NCBI GenBank assembly: GCA_963696645.1 | Contig: CAVOKY010000009.1 | Span: 310,001 to 374,000 of the forward strand | DNA: 64,000 nt | Direction of reading: 5' to 3' | Source of the DNA: JAMXLO01 sp963696645 | GTDB lineage: Bacteria > Pseudomonadota > Alphaproteobacteria > Acetobacterales > Acetobacteraceae | Shown here: one piece after another, positions 8,114 to 17,365 of the stretch | Layout: every line of letters starts with the position of its first letter | Position numbering within the stretch: position 1 is the first letter of the stretch | Program-made: the position numbers and the translations under genes | Notes under the pieces: model-generated | Seen by the model: the letters and a program-made list of their open reading frames with translations, nothing else | Told to the model about the DNA's origin: nothing | Databases searched by the model: none

Positions 8114-8893
8114 ATGGCAAGCTACGAACATATCGGCGTCACGCAGTCAGGCATCGTCGCAACGATCGAGGTGCGTCGCGGACCCAACAACTTCGTCGAT
8201 ACCGACATGGTAGGCGAGATCGCCGACGCGCTCGAGGGGTTCGACCGTACCCAGGAGGTGCGCGCCATCGTGCTGTGCTCGGAGGGCAAGCATTTCTGTG
8301 CCGGGGCGGATTTCGGCAGCCGCGGGCCGGACGGGGTGAACCGAGGGACCAAGCGCGGGCGGCATCTATATAAGGAGGCGCAGCGGCTGTGGCGCACCGG
8401 CAAGCCGATCGTTGCCGCGGTGCATGGTGCGGCGGTGGGCGCTGGGGTCGGGCTGGCCGTGATGGCGGATTTCCGCGTCACCTGTCCGGAAGCGCGGTTT
8501 TCGGTGAATTTCACCCGATTGGGGTTCCATCCCGGGTTCGGACTGACCGCGTCGCTGCCGCGGCTGATCGGCGCGCAGCAGGCGGCGCTGTTGATGTACA
8601 CCGGGCGACGGATCACCGGCGGGCAGGCGTTGGAGATCGGTCTGGCCGACTATTGCGTGCCACAGGACGAGGTGCGGGCGAAGGCGACCGAGCTGGCCAC
8701 CGAAATTGCCCAGTCTGCGCCACTGGCGATCGTGGCCACGCGCGAGACGTTGCGCCGCGGTTTGGCCGAAGCGGTGGCATCGGCAACCGAGCGCGAGTAC
8801 GAGGAACAGGACTGGCTGCGCGGCACCGAAGATTTCCGCGAGGGCGTAAAGGCGATGGCCGAGCGCCGGGTGCCGGAATTCAAGGCGAAGTAG
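8114..8893 (+). CDS. Enoyl-CoA hydratase/isomerase (crotonase) family protein
   Basis: 259 residues with the crotonase core and the CAGAD CoA-binding loop near residues 62-66. Aligned by eye with rat enoyl-CoA hydratase, the two catalytic Glu positions are not Glu: the first lies in the segment SVNFTRLGFHPG (Phe) and the second in QAALLMYTG (Leu). It may therefore not be a standard hydratase; other crotonase-fold reactions (isomerase, hydrolase, ring or C-C cleavage) are possible. It is divergent from the acyl-CoA operon and probably belongs to the same regulon. Confidence 0.85.
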   Translation: MASYEHIGVTQSGIVATIEVRRGPNNFVDTDMVGEIADALEGFDRTQEVRAIVLCSEGKHFCAGADFGSRGPDGVNRGTKRGRHLYKEAQRLWRTGKPIVAAVHGAAVGAGVGLAVMADFRVTCPEARFSVNFTRLGFHPGFGLTASLPRLIGAQQAALLMYTGRRITGGQALEIGLADYCVPQDEVRAKATELATEIAQSAPLAIVATRETLRRGLAEAVASATEREYEEQDWLRGTEDFREGVKAMAERRVPEFKAK

Positions 8894-9013
8894 CGCTCGC
8901 TCTGGCGGGAACAGCGCCAAGGGTTCCCGCGTGAACAGCCGTGAGATGGCGCCCCGCGGTCTGGCTGCCTCGGATTCATGCACAGTGCACCGCCATCCGC
9001 TATAACCCCGCGG

Positions 9014-10024
9014 ATGGCACCCGAACCCCGCGCCAACCCCCTGCTGCTGGGCCACGAGTCAGCGGAGACAACACTGCTCGAGGCGTTGCACTCGGGGCGC
9101 ATGCACCATGCCTGGCTGATCACCGGTCCGGAGGGCGTCGGCAAGGCCACGCTTGCATTCCGCTTCGCACGCCGGCTGCTGGCCGGCATGCCGGAGGGCG
9201 AATCCTTGGCGCTGGACCCGTCCCATCCGGTGTTCCGCCGTGTCGCCGCAGGCTCGCACGCCGATCTGCTGACCGTCGAACGCGCCTACGATGAGAAGCG
9301 CAAGCGCATGCGCAGCCAGATCGCGGTGGAAGATGTGCGGCGCATCGGCAGCTTCATGAGCCTCACTCCAGCGGAAGGCGGCTGGCGCGTTGTGGTCGTC
9401 GATGGCGCCGAGGAACTCAACCAGAACTCCGCCAACGCGTTGCTCAAGGTGCTGGAGGAACCACCGCCGCGCGCCGTGCTGCTGCTGGCGTGCGCCGCGC
9501 CCGGCCGACTGCTGCCCACCATCCGCAGCCGTTGCCGCCGCCTGCGGCTCGACCCGCTAGGCCAGGAAGCGATGGACCGGCTGCTGGCGAGTTATCTGCC
9601 TGCTCTGTCCGCCGACGAACGCGGCCTGCTGGTGACAGTCGCGGAAGGCTCGCCCGGACGGGCCCTGATGCTGGCGGAGGAGGAGGGTCTGGCCATTGCC
9701 GGGTTGGTGGACGAGGTACTGGCCGCGCTGCCGGGCCTCAATCCGACGCGTGCCTACGCCGTGGCCGACACGCTGGGACGCAACGAAACCGCCTTCACCA
9801 ACTTCATGGACCTGCTGCGCGCTGGCATCGCCTCTGCGGTGCGCGACGTGGTGCGCGGGCGCGCCGATGAGGAACAGTCGCGGCTGGTAGCCTTGCGTCC
9901 GCTCGATGCCTGGGGAGAGGTATGGCACGCGCTGACCACGCTGCAGGATGAAACCGAGCGCTTCGCCCTGGACAAGCGCCAGGCGATCGTGGCGGGGCTG
10001 GGGATGCTCAGCAAAACTTCCTGA
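9014..10024 (+). CDS. holB: DNA polymerase III subunit delta'
   Basis: 336 residues from the chosen ATG. Clamp-loader AAA+ protein with a Walker A motif GPEGVGKAT (about 38-46) and the conserved ALLKVLEEPP segment followed by SRCRRL, typical of delta' and DnaX. It loads the sliding clamp during replication. The ATG at 9014 starts the family-like MAPEPRANPLLLGHE; an in-frame ATG at 8978 would add 12 unlikely residues. It stands in the usual alphaproteobacterial order holB-metG-tatD-MBL hydrolase. Confidence 0.92.
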   Translation: MAPEPRANPLLLGHESAETTLLEALHSGRMHHAWLITGPEGVGKATLAFRFARRLLAGMPEGESLALDPSHPVFRRVAAGSHADLLTVERAYDEKRKRMRSQIAVEDVRRIGSFMSLTPAEGGWRVVVVDGAEELNQNSANALLKVLEEPPPRAVLLLACAAPGRLLPTIRSRCRRLRLDPLGQEAMDRLLASYLPALSADERGLLVTVAEGSPGRALMLAEEEGLAIAGLVDEVLAALPGLNPTRAYAVADTLGRNETAFTNFMDLLRAGIASAVRDVVRGRADEEQSRLVALRPLDAWGEVWHALTTLQDETERFALDKRQAIVAGLGMLSKTS

Positions 10025-10172
10025 TACGGCCGTCGCAGGTAACGATGCACAGATGGCATGGCGCCCCTGTGGTTTCACGCCAAAGGCTGCTGGATGACTG
10101 GCGTACGGTTCGGACGGCGATGGGGAAAATAGCAATCCTATGCTAAGCGGACAGGGATAGCGGAAATACATC

Positions 10173-11717
10173 ATGACCAGACGATTCTACATCACGACAC
10201 CGATCTATTACGTGAACGGCCCGCCGCATCTGGGTCACGCGTACACGTCGATCGCGACAGACGTGATGGCGCGGTTCAAGCGGCTCGATGGGTTCGACGT
10301 GTTCTTCCTGACCGGCACCGATGAGCATGGCCAGAAGGTGGAACAGGCGGCGGCCGCGGCGGGCGTCGATCCACAATCGTTTACCGACAGGATCTCAGCC
10401 GATTTTCGTGACATGTCGGAGAAGATGGGCGTGTCGTTTGACGACTGGATCCGCACCACCGATCAGCGGCACATCGTGTCTTGTACCGAGTTGTGGAAAC
10501 GCATCGAGGCAGCGGGCGACATCTATCTCGGCCATTACGAAGGCTGGTACGCCGTGCGCGATGAGGCGTTCTACGACGAAGACGAACTCACCACGCGCTC
10601 CGACGGCAGCAAAGTGGCGCCGAGCGGCGCGCCGGTCGAGTGGGTGAGGGAGCCCTCGTATTTCTTCCGCCTGTCAGCCTGGCAGGACAGATTGTTGAAA
10701 TTGTACGAAGAGCAGCCCGATTTCATCCTGCCGCCTGGCCGGCGCAACGAGGTCGTGAGCTTCGTGCGCGGCGGCCTGCGTGACCTGTCCGTCAGCCGGA
10801 CCACGTTCACCTGGGGCATCCCGGTGCCGGGCGCACCGGGCCACGTCATGTATGTCTGGCTGGACGCGCTGAACAACTACGTTACCGCCTGCGGCTTTCC
10901 CGATGAGAATGCGCCGCGCTGGAAATACTGGCCAGCCGATGTGCACATGGTCGGCAAGGACATCATCCGGTTCCATGCCGTCTACTGGCCGGCATTCCTG
11001 ATGTCGGCGGGGCTGCCATTGCCACGGCGGATATCCTCGAACGGTTGGTGGGTCGTCGAGGGCGAGAAAATGAGCAAGTCGCTCGGCAACGTCATCGAGG
11101 TGCGGCAGCTTGCGGATACCTACGGGCTCGACCAGGTGCGGTACTTCCTGTTGCGCGAGAAGCCGTTCGGCGCCGATGGCAGCATGAGCCACCAGGCGCT
11201 GGTCACGCGCACCAATGTCGATCTGGCGAACGATCTGGGTAACCTTGCGCAGCGTTCGTTGTCACTGATCGCGCGCAACTGCGACGGCAGGCTGCCGGGC
11301 AGGGGGCCCGTCACCGAGGACGATGCGGAAATCCTGGCGGCGGCGGATGAGCTGCCCGGTCTGGTCCGCGACCGCCTCGACCGACAGGCTTTCCACGAAG
11401 CGCTGGAGGATGTCTGGAAGGTCGTGCGGGCAGCGAACGGCTACATCGACCGCCAGGCGCCATGGGCATTGCGTCGCACCGACGTCGCAAGAATGGACGC
11501 GGTGCTGCGCGTTCTGGCAGATGTGCAGCGCGTGATCGCCACCGTGCTGCAGCCTTTCATGCCCGGCAGCATGGCCCGTATGCTGGATCAACTTGGCGTA
11601 CCGCCCGATGCACGGACGCTGGCCGATCTTAGCACGCCGTCGCCGGCCGGTGTTGCCCTGCCGCCGCCGCAAGGCGTGTTTCCGCGCTATATCGAACCGC
11701 GGTTGGCGGAACCTTGA
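10173..11717 (+). CDS. metG: Methionyl-tRNA synthetase
   Basis: Class I aminoacyl-tRNA synthetase of 514 residues charging tRNA-Met. The HIGH-type motif is PPHLGHAY (about 17-24) and the KMSKS loop is GEKMSKSLGN (about 296-305). GTDEHGQK and the anticodon-binding helical domain are present. No cysteine zinc knuckle is seen in the connective domain, and there is no C-terminal dimerisation/tRNA-binding extension, so this is the short form. The frame is intact over its whole length, unlike its downstream neighbour tatD. Confidence 0.96.
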   Translation: MTRRFYITTPIYYVNGPPHLGHAYTSIATDVMARFKRLDGFDVFFLTGTDEHGQKVEQAAAAAGVDPQSFTDRISADFRDMSEKMGVSFDDWIRTTDQRHIVSCTELWKRIEAAGDIYLGHYEGWYAVRDEAFYDEDELTTRSDGSKVAPSGAPVEWVREPSYFFRLSAWQDRLLKLYEEQPDFILPPGRRNEVVSFVRGGLRDLSVSRTTFTWGIPVPGAPGHVMYVWLDALNNYVTACGFPDENAPRWKYWPADVHMVGKDIIRFHAVYWPAFLMSAGLPLPRRISSNGWWVVEGEKMSKSLGNVIEVRQLADTYGLDQVRYFLLREKPFGADGSMSHQALVTRTNVDLANDLGNLAQRSLSLIARNCDGRLPGRGPVTEDDAEILAAADELPGLVRDRLDRQAFHEALEDVWKVVRAANGYIDRQAPWALRRTDVARMDAVLRVLADVQRVIATVLQPFMPGSMARMLDQLGVPPDARTLADLSTPSPAGVALPPPQGVFPRYIEPRLAEP

Positions 11718-11724
11718 TATCCTC

Positions 11725-12500
11725 ATGCTGATCGATTCCCACTGCCACCTGGACTACTTCACCGACGACTGAACTGCCCGGATGTGCTAGCGCGTGCGGC
11801 GGCAGCCGACGTGGGCGGAATGGTGACCATTGGCACGACCCTGACCCAGTCGCGGCAACTCCCGGTGATTGCTGTCGTGCAGCCGAACATCTGGTGCACC
11901 GTGGGTGTGCATCCGCACCATGCGGCGGAAGCCCCGATTCCGTCGCCCGAGGCCATTGCCGCGATGACCAACCACCCGAAGGTCATCGGCATCGGCAAGT
12001 CAGGTCTGGATTACTTCTACGACCGGGCGCCACGCGATGTGCAGCAGGACAGCTTTCGCGCCCATATCCAGGCCGCTCGCCTGGCTGGGCTGCCGCTCGC
12101 CATCCACGCCCGGGATGCTGATATGGACATCGCGCAAATCCTTCAGGATGAGTATGATAGCGGTGGAGAGTTCACGTTCCTTCTGCACTGCTTCAGCTCG
12201 TCGAGGGCGCTGGCCGAGGCGGCGCTTGCGCTGGGCGGCTATGTCAGCTTCTCCGGCATCCTGACATTTCCGAAATCCTATGAACTCCGGACAATAGCGC
12301 GCGATGTTCCAGCGGATCGACTGTTGGTGGAAACCGATGCGCCATACCTCGCGCCGGTCCCGCTCCGCGGAAAGCGCAACGAACCGGCCTATGTTGCCCA
12401 TACCGCCAGGATGTTGGCCTCAATTCGTAATCTGGAACCGGAAGCGCTCGCCGAACTCACGACAGGTAACTTCCGCCGCCTGTTCCATAAAGCAGCCTGA
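11725..12500 (+). pseudogene. tatD: TatD family metal-dependent hydrolase, frameshifted
   Basis: An ATG at 11725 starts the TatD N-terminus with the metal-binding SHCHLDYF, then hits a stop at 11770. The rest continues in another frame from about 11781 to 12500. Removing one base near 11770 and one near 11780 gives TDD-ELP-DVLARAAAADVGG, an excellent TatD match of about 257 residues. In addition the metal-bridging Glu, normally in G-E-x-G-L-D-Y, is Lys here (GIGKSGLDYFYD). The other ligands are kept (IHARDAD, LHCFSS, ETDAPYLAP). TatD proteins are 3'-5' nucleases or amidohydrolases. Frameshifts plus a ligand loss suggest decay; sequencing error could explain only the frameshifts. Confidence 0.85.
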
Positions 12501-12505
12501 CGCTG

Positions 12506-13297
12506 ATGCGGGTGATCCTGCTCGGCACAGGCGGCTCCGCCGGCGTGCCGTTGATCGGCGGGCCGGACGGCAGCGGCAACTGGGGCGTCTGTGACCCGGC
12601 CGAACCGCGCAACCGGCGGACCCGCACCAGCATCGTGGTGGAAAGCGGCGAGGGAACGCGCTTGCTGGTCGACACGTCACCCGACATGCGGACCCAGTTG
12701 CTGGCATGCCGGATCCCGGCGGTGAACGCAGTCCTCTACACGCACGCACATGCCGACCACATCACTGGAATTGACGATGTGCGCATTCTCAACCGTATCA
12801 TCGGCCATCCGCTGGACGCGTTTGCCACGCGCCCAGCCCTCGATGAACTGACGCGGCGGTTTTCCTACGCTTTCCGGCCCTGGCAGCCGCCAGACTTCTT
12901 CCGGCCTGTGCTGGTGCCACGTGAGGTGGTGGCCGGCGACACAGTGATGATAGCCGGCATGCCGGTCAGGCTGTTCGAGCAGGACCACGGCCATGTGCAT
13001 TCGCTGGGCGTGCGCATCGGCGGTTTCGGCTATTCGACGGATGTCGTGGGCTTGGACGATGCCGCGTTCGCCGCGTTGAACGGCGTGGATACCTGGGTGG
13101 TCGGTTGTTTCCTCCGCCAGGGTCCGCACAAGACGCATGCCGATCTGGCGGAAGTGCTGGGCTGGGCTCGTCGTGTCAACGCTCGCCGGACGATCCTGAC
13201 GCACATGGGCGCCGACATGGACTGGGCCTGGTTATCGGCAAACCTGCCGCCAGGCGTGGAAGCGGGCCACGACGGGATGATACTCGACTTAACATAA
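12506..13297 (+). CDS. MBL fold metallo-hydrolase (PhnP/RNase Z-like)
   Basis: 263 residues, metallo-beta-lactamase fold, with the zinc motif THAHADH at about 79-85 and a later HGHVHSLG/STDVVGL region. It resembles the PhnP-like phosphodiesterases that usually follow tatD in alphaproteobacteria. It begins 5 bases after the tatD stop, so both belong to the holB-metG operon. Its last four codons and stop lie inside the 28-bp dif-like site. Confidence 0.87.
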   Translation: MRVILLGTGGSAGVPLIGGPDGSGNWGVCDPAEPRNRRTRTSIVVESGEGTRLLVDTSPDMRTQLLACRIPAVNAVLYTHAHADHITGIDDVRILNRIIGHPLDAFATRPALDELTRRFSYAFRPWQPPDFFRPVLVPREVVAGDTVMIAGMPVRLFEQDHGHVHSLGVRIGGFGYSTDVVGLDDAAFAALNGVDTWVVGCFLRQGPHKTHADLAEVLGWARRVNARRTILTHMGADMDWAWLSANLPPGVEAGHDGMILDLT

Positions 13298-13314
13298 TAT
13301 ATCTTATGCGGTAT
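13287..13314 (-). other. dif-like XerC/XerD recombination site
   Basis: Read on the minus strand the site is ATACCGCATAA, then GATATA, then TTATGTTAAGT. Compared with E. coli dif (GGTGCGCATAA, TGTATA, TTATGTTAAAT, from memory), the XerD arm matches 10 of 11, the XerC arm 7 of 11 with the inner seven identical, and the centre 4 of 6. The 11-6-11 layout with partly palindromic inner arms is diagnostic. Such sites resolve chromosome dimers at the terminus or serve as integration targets for Xer-using elements. It overlaps the end of the MBL gene, and an insertion sequence begins 6 bases further on. Confidence 0.75.
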
Positions 13315-13320
13315 TGAGCC

Positions 13321-13367
13321 GCAATATAGAGATGACACCCCTCTGCAAAGTAGAGATGACACTCCCC
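13321..13367 (+). repeat. Left inverted end of the insertion sequence
   Basis: Holds two direct copies of a GCAA-x-x-TAGAGATGACAC-type motif, at about 13321-13338 and 13346-13362. It pairs in inverted orientation with 14920-14966, allowing a one-base gap. Confidence 0.75.
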
Positions 13368-13396
13368 CGGGTTTCTGGGGTCCCGGGAGGTGCGTC

Positions 13397-14753
13397 ATGG
13401 CGGTGGTGTCGATGAGCAAGCAGGAGTTCAGCCGGCTTGAGGTGTTGCTGCGGGTTCAATCGGGACGGCTGCGTGTCAGCTGATGCCTGTGCGCTGATCG
13501 GGCTGCAGCGACGGCAGGTGTTTCGTCTGCTGCGTGGCCTCAAGCAGGATGGCGCCCCAAGCTTGCTGTCGAAGCGGCGCGGCAAGCCGAGCAATCATCG
13601 GCTGCCGGCCGAGGTTCGTGCGCTGGCGCTGTCGCTGGTGCGCGAGCGGTATGCGGACTTTGGCCCGACGTTCGCGGCGGAGAAGCTGGCGGACGCTGCA
13701 CGGCTGCACGATCTCGCGCGAGACGTTGCGTGGTTGGATGATCGCGGACGGGCTGTGGATCGATCGCCGTCACCGCCTGGCCTCCCCGCATCAGCCGCGC
13801 CGGCGGCGTGAGTGTCTGGGCGAACTGGTGCAGATCGACGGCTCGGAACACGCCTGGTTCGAGGACCGCGGCGACGACGTGCACGCTGCTGGCATTCGTC
13901 GACGACGCGACGAGCCGGTTGATGCAACTGCGGTTCGTTGCGTCGGAATCGGCGTTCGATTACTTCCGCGCGACCCGCGCCTATCTGGAGGCGCACGGCA
14001 AGCCAGTGGCGTTTTACAGCGACAAGCACGGCATTTTCCGGGTGAACGCCAAGGACGCGGTGGGCGGCGATCGGCATCACGCAGTTCGGCCGCGTGCTGT
14101 CGGAGCTGAACATCGACATCATCTGCGCCAACAGTCCGCAGGCGAAGGGCCGGGTCGAGCGCGCGTTCGGCACGTTGCAGGACCGGCTGGTGAAGGAGCT
14201 GCGTCTGGCGGGCATATCGACGATCGCCGCGGCGAACGCGTGGCTGCCTGGCTTCATCGCCGGCTACAACGCGCGCTTTGGGCGGGAACCGGCGAACGCC
14301 AAGGACCTGCACCGGCCGCTGACCGCGGCGGATGATCTGGACGAGATCCTGGCCTGGCGGGAGGAGCGGACGGTGCACGCAGAACCTGACCCTGCATTAC
14401 GACCGGATGATGCTGTTGCTGGACCCGACGCCGTTCGCGCGTGGATTGGTGCGCAAGAAGGTCGAGGTGGTGAACTACCCGGACGGCCGGTTCGCGGTTC
14501 AGTTCGAAGGCATGCCGCTTGCCGTTCCGGGTGTTCGACAAGATCCAGACCGTGCAGCCCGGCGACGATCGTCGAGAACAAGCGGCTGTCGGCGCGGCGC
14601 TGGCAGATGGTGAAGGAGCAGCAGGCTGCCTACGCGCCGCGTCAGCAGCGCGGGCACGCCGCGCGGCAGCGGCCGCCGAACAACCTGGAGGCGCCGGGGC
14701 TGCCGTCGAAGGGGCGGCCGCCACGCCACCGGGCTGCGGCGGCTTCGGCCTGA
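13397..14753 (+). pseudogene. Transposase, broken by seven +1 frameshifts
   Basis: From the ATG at 13397 an integrase-type transposase can be followed to the stop at 14753 only by changing frame seven times, near 13478, 13695, 13879, 14072, 14376, 14524 and 14564. Each change is restored by deleting one base. Conceptual order: N-terminal helix-turn-helix (VSADACALIGLQRRQVFRLL), a second DNA-binding helix region, a DDE core with QIDGSEHAWFEDRG, AFVDDATSR and NSPQAKGRVERAFGTLQDRL, then a basic C-terminus. The repaired length is about 450 residues. No single frame could yield an active enzyme. Confidence 0.85.
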
Positions 14754-14919
14754 GCTTCCCTTGTCGATCGCACGGCTGCTTCAGCATGCTGCAGGCGAGC
14801 GACGGCCTCAAGGGCTGCGCTGCGCGCACCGGCAAGCGCCGGCTTCGGCCCTTGACCCCGTCGCCCGCCCGCAGCAGTTGGCCGACATGCCGTTTGGCGC
14901 TGACCGTGTTCGCCGCCGC

Positions 14920-14966
14920 GGGGGTGTCATTTCTACTTTGCGCGCCGGGTGACATTTCTATCTTGC
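14920..14966 (-). repeat. Right inverted end of the insertion sequence
   Basis: Inverted counterpart of the left end, with two copies of GTGWCATTTCTA-type sequence at about 14923-14937 and 14949-14962. It marks the outer limit of the element at about 14966. Confidence 0.75.
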
Positions 14967-15924
14967 GCCGACACGCGTTGCCGGGGCTCGTTTGCACCGC
15001 CGGTTTCGCTTGCGAACCGCAGGTTTTCCGAAGGGTGGTAGCGACTGGGGGCACGGATCAATGTGGAAAGCAGGATAACGATGGCCGCGGCGCTGGCACC
15101 GCGACGACAGCCTGGCTCGGAGGTGCCGCTTGCCGCGCGGCCTTGATTACCCTCCCTCCCGGCGACTCTGGCGCCCCCGGGACCGTCACAGGCGAATCGA
15201 TCTCCCTAACAACGCGAATATATACAACCGCCGCGATCAGCGTATTTATTACAACGACATCGGACTCCCATCGCTCTACCATACAACACAACGCCCGATG
15301 GTCCTTGCCAACACGTTTACTCCGTAAACGGTAACTTACGGCGGATCTACGGTGGGAGAAGCTTAATGGGGTGATGGTTACGACCGAACCGAAGGCGGGC
15401 AGAACCCCGAGACCGGGGGGACGATACCCGAACCCCGACGTAACGCACGTCTGCGCCACCGCACCCCCGAACCCCGCGGGCCTGGGGCCGCCGGCCGGAC
15501 CCCGCGCGCCGACAACTCTGGCATAGGCGCGCCCCCAGCCGCATAGGTGGTCGGCGGCACGTGGACAGCAACGACGACGATCGCAGGGGCGACCAGACGA
15601 GGCGAGGGCCAGCACGGAGCCCGCTGGACGGCGGGAGGCCGGGGGGGACGGCGGAGCGAAGAAAAAGGAAGAAGGAAGGAAAAAAGAATCTGTAGCCGCA
15701 CACCAGCCCAGCGACCGCAAATCATCAACGCAATCGGCCTGGGTTTCCCGCCACCTACCCCATCGTGCAGCCGAAATCCCATGTGCACGGTATCGTGACC
15801 ACGTCCGCACGACCGGTAATCGACGGGGTGTGATCCTGCTCACACGTGCCGCCGAGGGACTCACGCAACCTGAATGCCGCAAGGCAAGGCTCTGCTTCAT
15901 CCCTCAGAAAACTTGGAGGTAACT
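14967..15924. other. 958-base stretch without a recognisable gene
   Basis: No reading frame here resembles a protein family, and the codon pattern of the neighbours is absent. Base composition changes sharply: 15180-15330 is rich in A and T with runs such as AATATATAC, then a very GC-rich part follows, then a polypurine run at about 15640-15690 (G runs followed by GAAGAAAAAGGAAGAAGG). The last 100 bases should contain the promoter of the beta-propeller gene. It could be scar DNA left by mobile elements between the insertion sequence and the VgrG island. Confidence 0.6.
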
Positions 15925-17349
15925 ATGGCCGGAACGTGGGCTCCGATGACGAATCAGCCCCCTGGCGGGTTCAATGCCGAAAGCATGATCCTGCTGACCG
16001 ACGGCACGATACTCGTGCACGACGCCTATGCCGCCGACTGGCGGCGCCTGACAGCCGACACGCAAGGCAACTACACCACCGGCGCATGGTCCGCGCCGGT
16101 CGCCATGAACAACTCGCGGCAGTTCTTCGCCTCCGGCATCCTTCGCGACGGTGAGCTCTTTGCCATCGGCGGTGAGGATTCCAACGCCGGCCCCGATACG
16201 CCTCTTGGCGAGATCTACGATCCGCTTGCCAACACGTGGTCCAAGCTGACCACCAAGCCGGCGGGCTTCGACTGGATCCGCGGCGATGCCTCGTGCTGCA
16301 TCCTACCGGACGGCAAGATCCTGTTCGGCTGTCTCGATGACTCGCGCACCGCGCTCTGGGACCCACAGCACGACACCTGGCAGGAAGCCGGAACCGCCTT
16401 CGGCACCCAGCCTCGCACCAAGATCGGCCGCACCAACGAGGAGACCTGGACCCTCCTGCCCGATGGCACCGTGTTGGCCGTTGAGACCTTCAATCCGCCG
16501 GCGGCCGAGAAATACCTGCCCCATGAAGACATTTGGGTCAGCGCCTCTTCCACCCTGCAAGGCCTGGTCGATGTAACCATGCGCGAGATTGGGCCGGCGA
16601 TACTGCTGACTGACGGCCGGCTGTTCGCCATCGGCGGTTCAACTCAAACCGCCATCTACCGGCCACCTCAGCACCCGAAAGACCCCGGCGCCTGGCACGC
16701 CGGACCTGAGATGATCGACAGCGGCAACAACCTGCTTACGGCGATGGATGCTCCTGCCGTCCTGATGCCGAACGGCAAGGTGCTCTGCTGCGCCGGCGTG
16801 CGTCACCCGGAGGGTACCGAGTTCTGGTCCGGTCCGACCCAGTTCTTCGAGTTCGACCCGGTCAGCGACACCCTGACGGAAACGCCGACACAGCCGGCCA
16901 CCGCCGGCGGCGATACCTGGACCGGACGGCTGATGCTGCTGCCGAATGGGCAGGTCATGTACACTGCGCAGCAGACGGATGTCTGGATCTACACGCCGGA
17001 TGACGGCCCGCGCCACGAGTGGCGGCCACGGATCACCGAGCATCCGCATCGGGTGGACCGCGGCGAGGCATATGAGATCGCCGGCCATCGCTTCAACGGG
17101 CTGTCGCAGGCGGTCAGCTATGGCGATGACTATACGGCGGCCACCAACTATCCGCTGGCGCGGCTTACTCAGGGGAGCACTGTGGTTTACTGCCGCACGC
17201 ACCGCTTCTCCAGCTTCGCCGTTGCGACCGGCGATCGGGAGGTTCGTGCGCGGTTTCATGTGCCCGCGACCGCTCCTCTTGGGGAGTGCCATCTTGTCGT
17301 TGTTGCCAATGGCATCGAGTCTGAGCCGGTGCGCGTTCATGTCTTTTGA
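15925..17349 (+). CDS. Kelch-type beta-propeller protein
   Basis: 474 residues from an ATG preceded by GGAGGT. Repeating blades are visible (ILLTDGTILVHD, LFAIGGED, EIYDPLANTWSKL, LPDGTVLAVETF, LFAIGG, VLMPNGKVLCCAGV, LMLLPNGQVMYTAQ), the pattern of galactose-oxidase/kelch propellers. A C-terminal beta-sandwich-like part resembles the domain that follows the propeller in galactose oxidase. Catalytic copper ligands of galactose oxidase are not evident and there is no signal peptide. It opens the VgrG island, so a cargo or structural role in injection is possible but unproven. Confidence 0.7.
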   Translation: MAGTWAPMTNQPPGGFNAESMILLTDGTILVHDAYAADWRRLTADTQGNYTTGAWSAPVAMNNSRQFFASGILRDGELFAIGGEDSNAGPDTPLGEIYDPLANTWSKLTTKPAGFDWIRGDASCCILPDGKILFGCLDDSRTALWDPQHDTWQEAGTAFGTQPRTKIGRTNEETWTLLPDGTVLAVETFNPPAAEKYLPHEDIWVSASSTLQGLVDVTMREIGPAILLTDGRLFAIGGSTQTAIYRPPQHPKDPGAWHAGPEMIDSGNNLLTAMDAPAVLMPNGKVLCCAGVRHPEGTEFWSGPTQFFEFDPVSDTLTETPTQPATAGGDTWTGRLMLLPNGQVMYTAQQTDVWIYTPDDGPRHEWRPRITEHPHRVDRGEAYEIAGHRFNGLSQAVSYGDDYTAATNYPLARLTQGSTVVYCRTHRFSSFAVATGDREVRARFHVPATAPLGECHLVVVANGIESEPVRVHVF

Positions 17350-17365
17350 GTACTGATTGCGCAGA

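Larger units (their letters stand above)
13321..14966 (+). mobile_element. ISNCY-like insertion sequence (inactive)
   Basis: About 1,646 bases bounded by inverted ends: the left end begins GCAATATAGAGATGACAC and the reverse complement of the right end begins GCAAGATAGAAATGTCAC. Each end carries the TAGA-R-ATG-W-CAC motif twice, about 23-24 bases apart, so transposase probably binds tandem sites. A GCC triplet directly flanks both ends, too short to be a convincing target duplication. The only gene inside is a transposase broken by seven frameshifts. Family assignment rests on the transposase domain order and the tandem end repeats, from memory. Confidence 0.75.
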
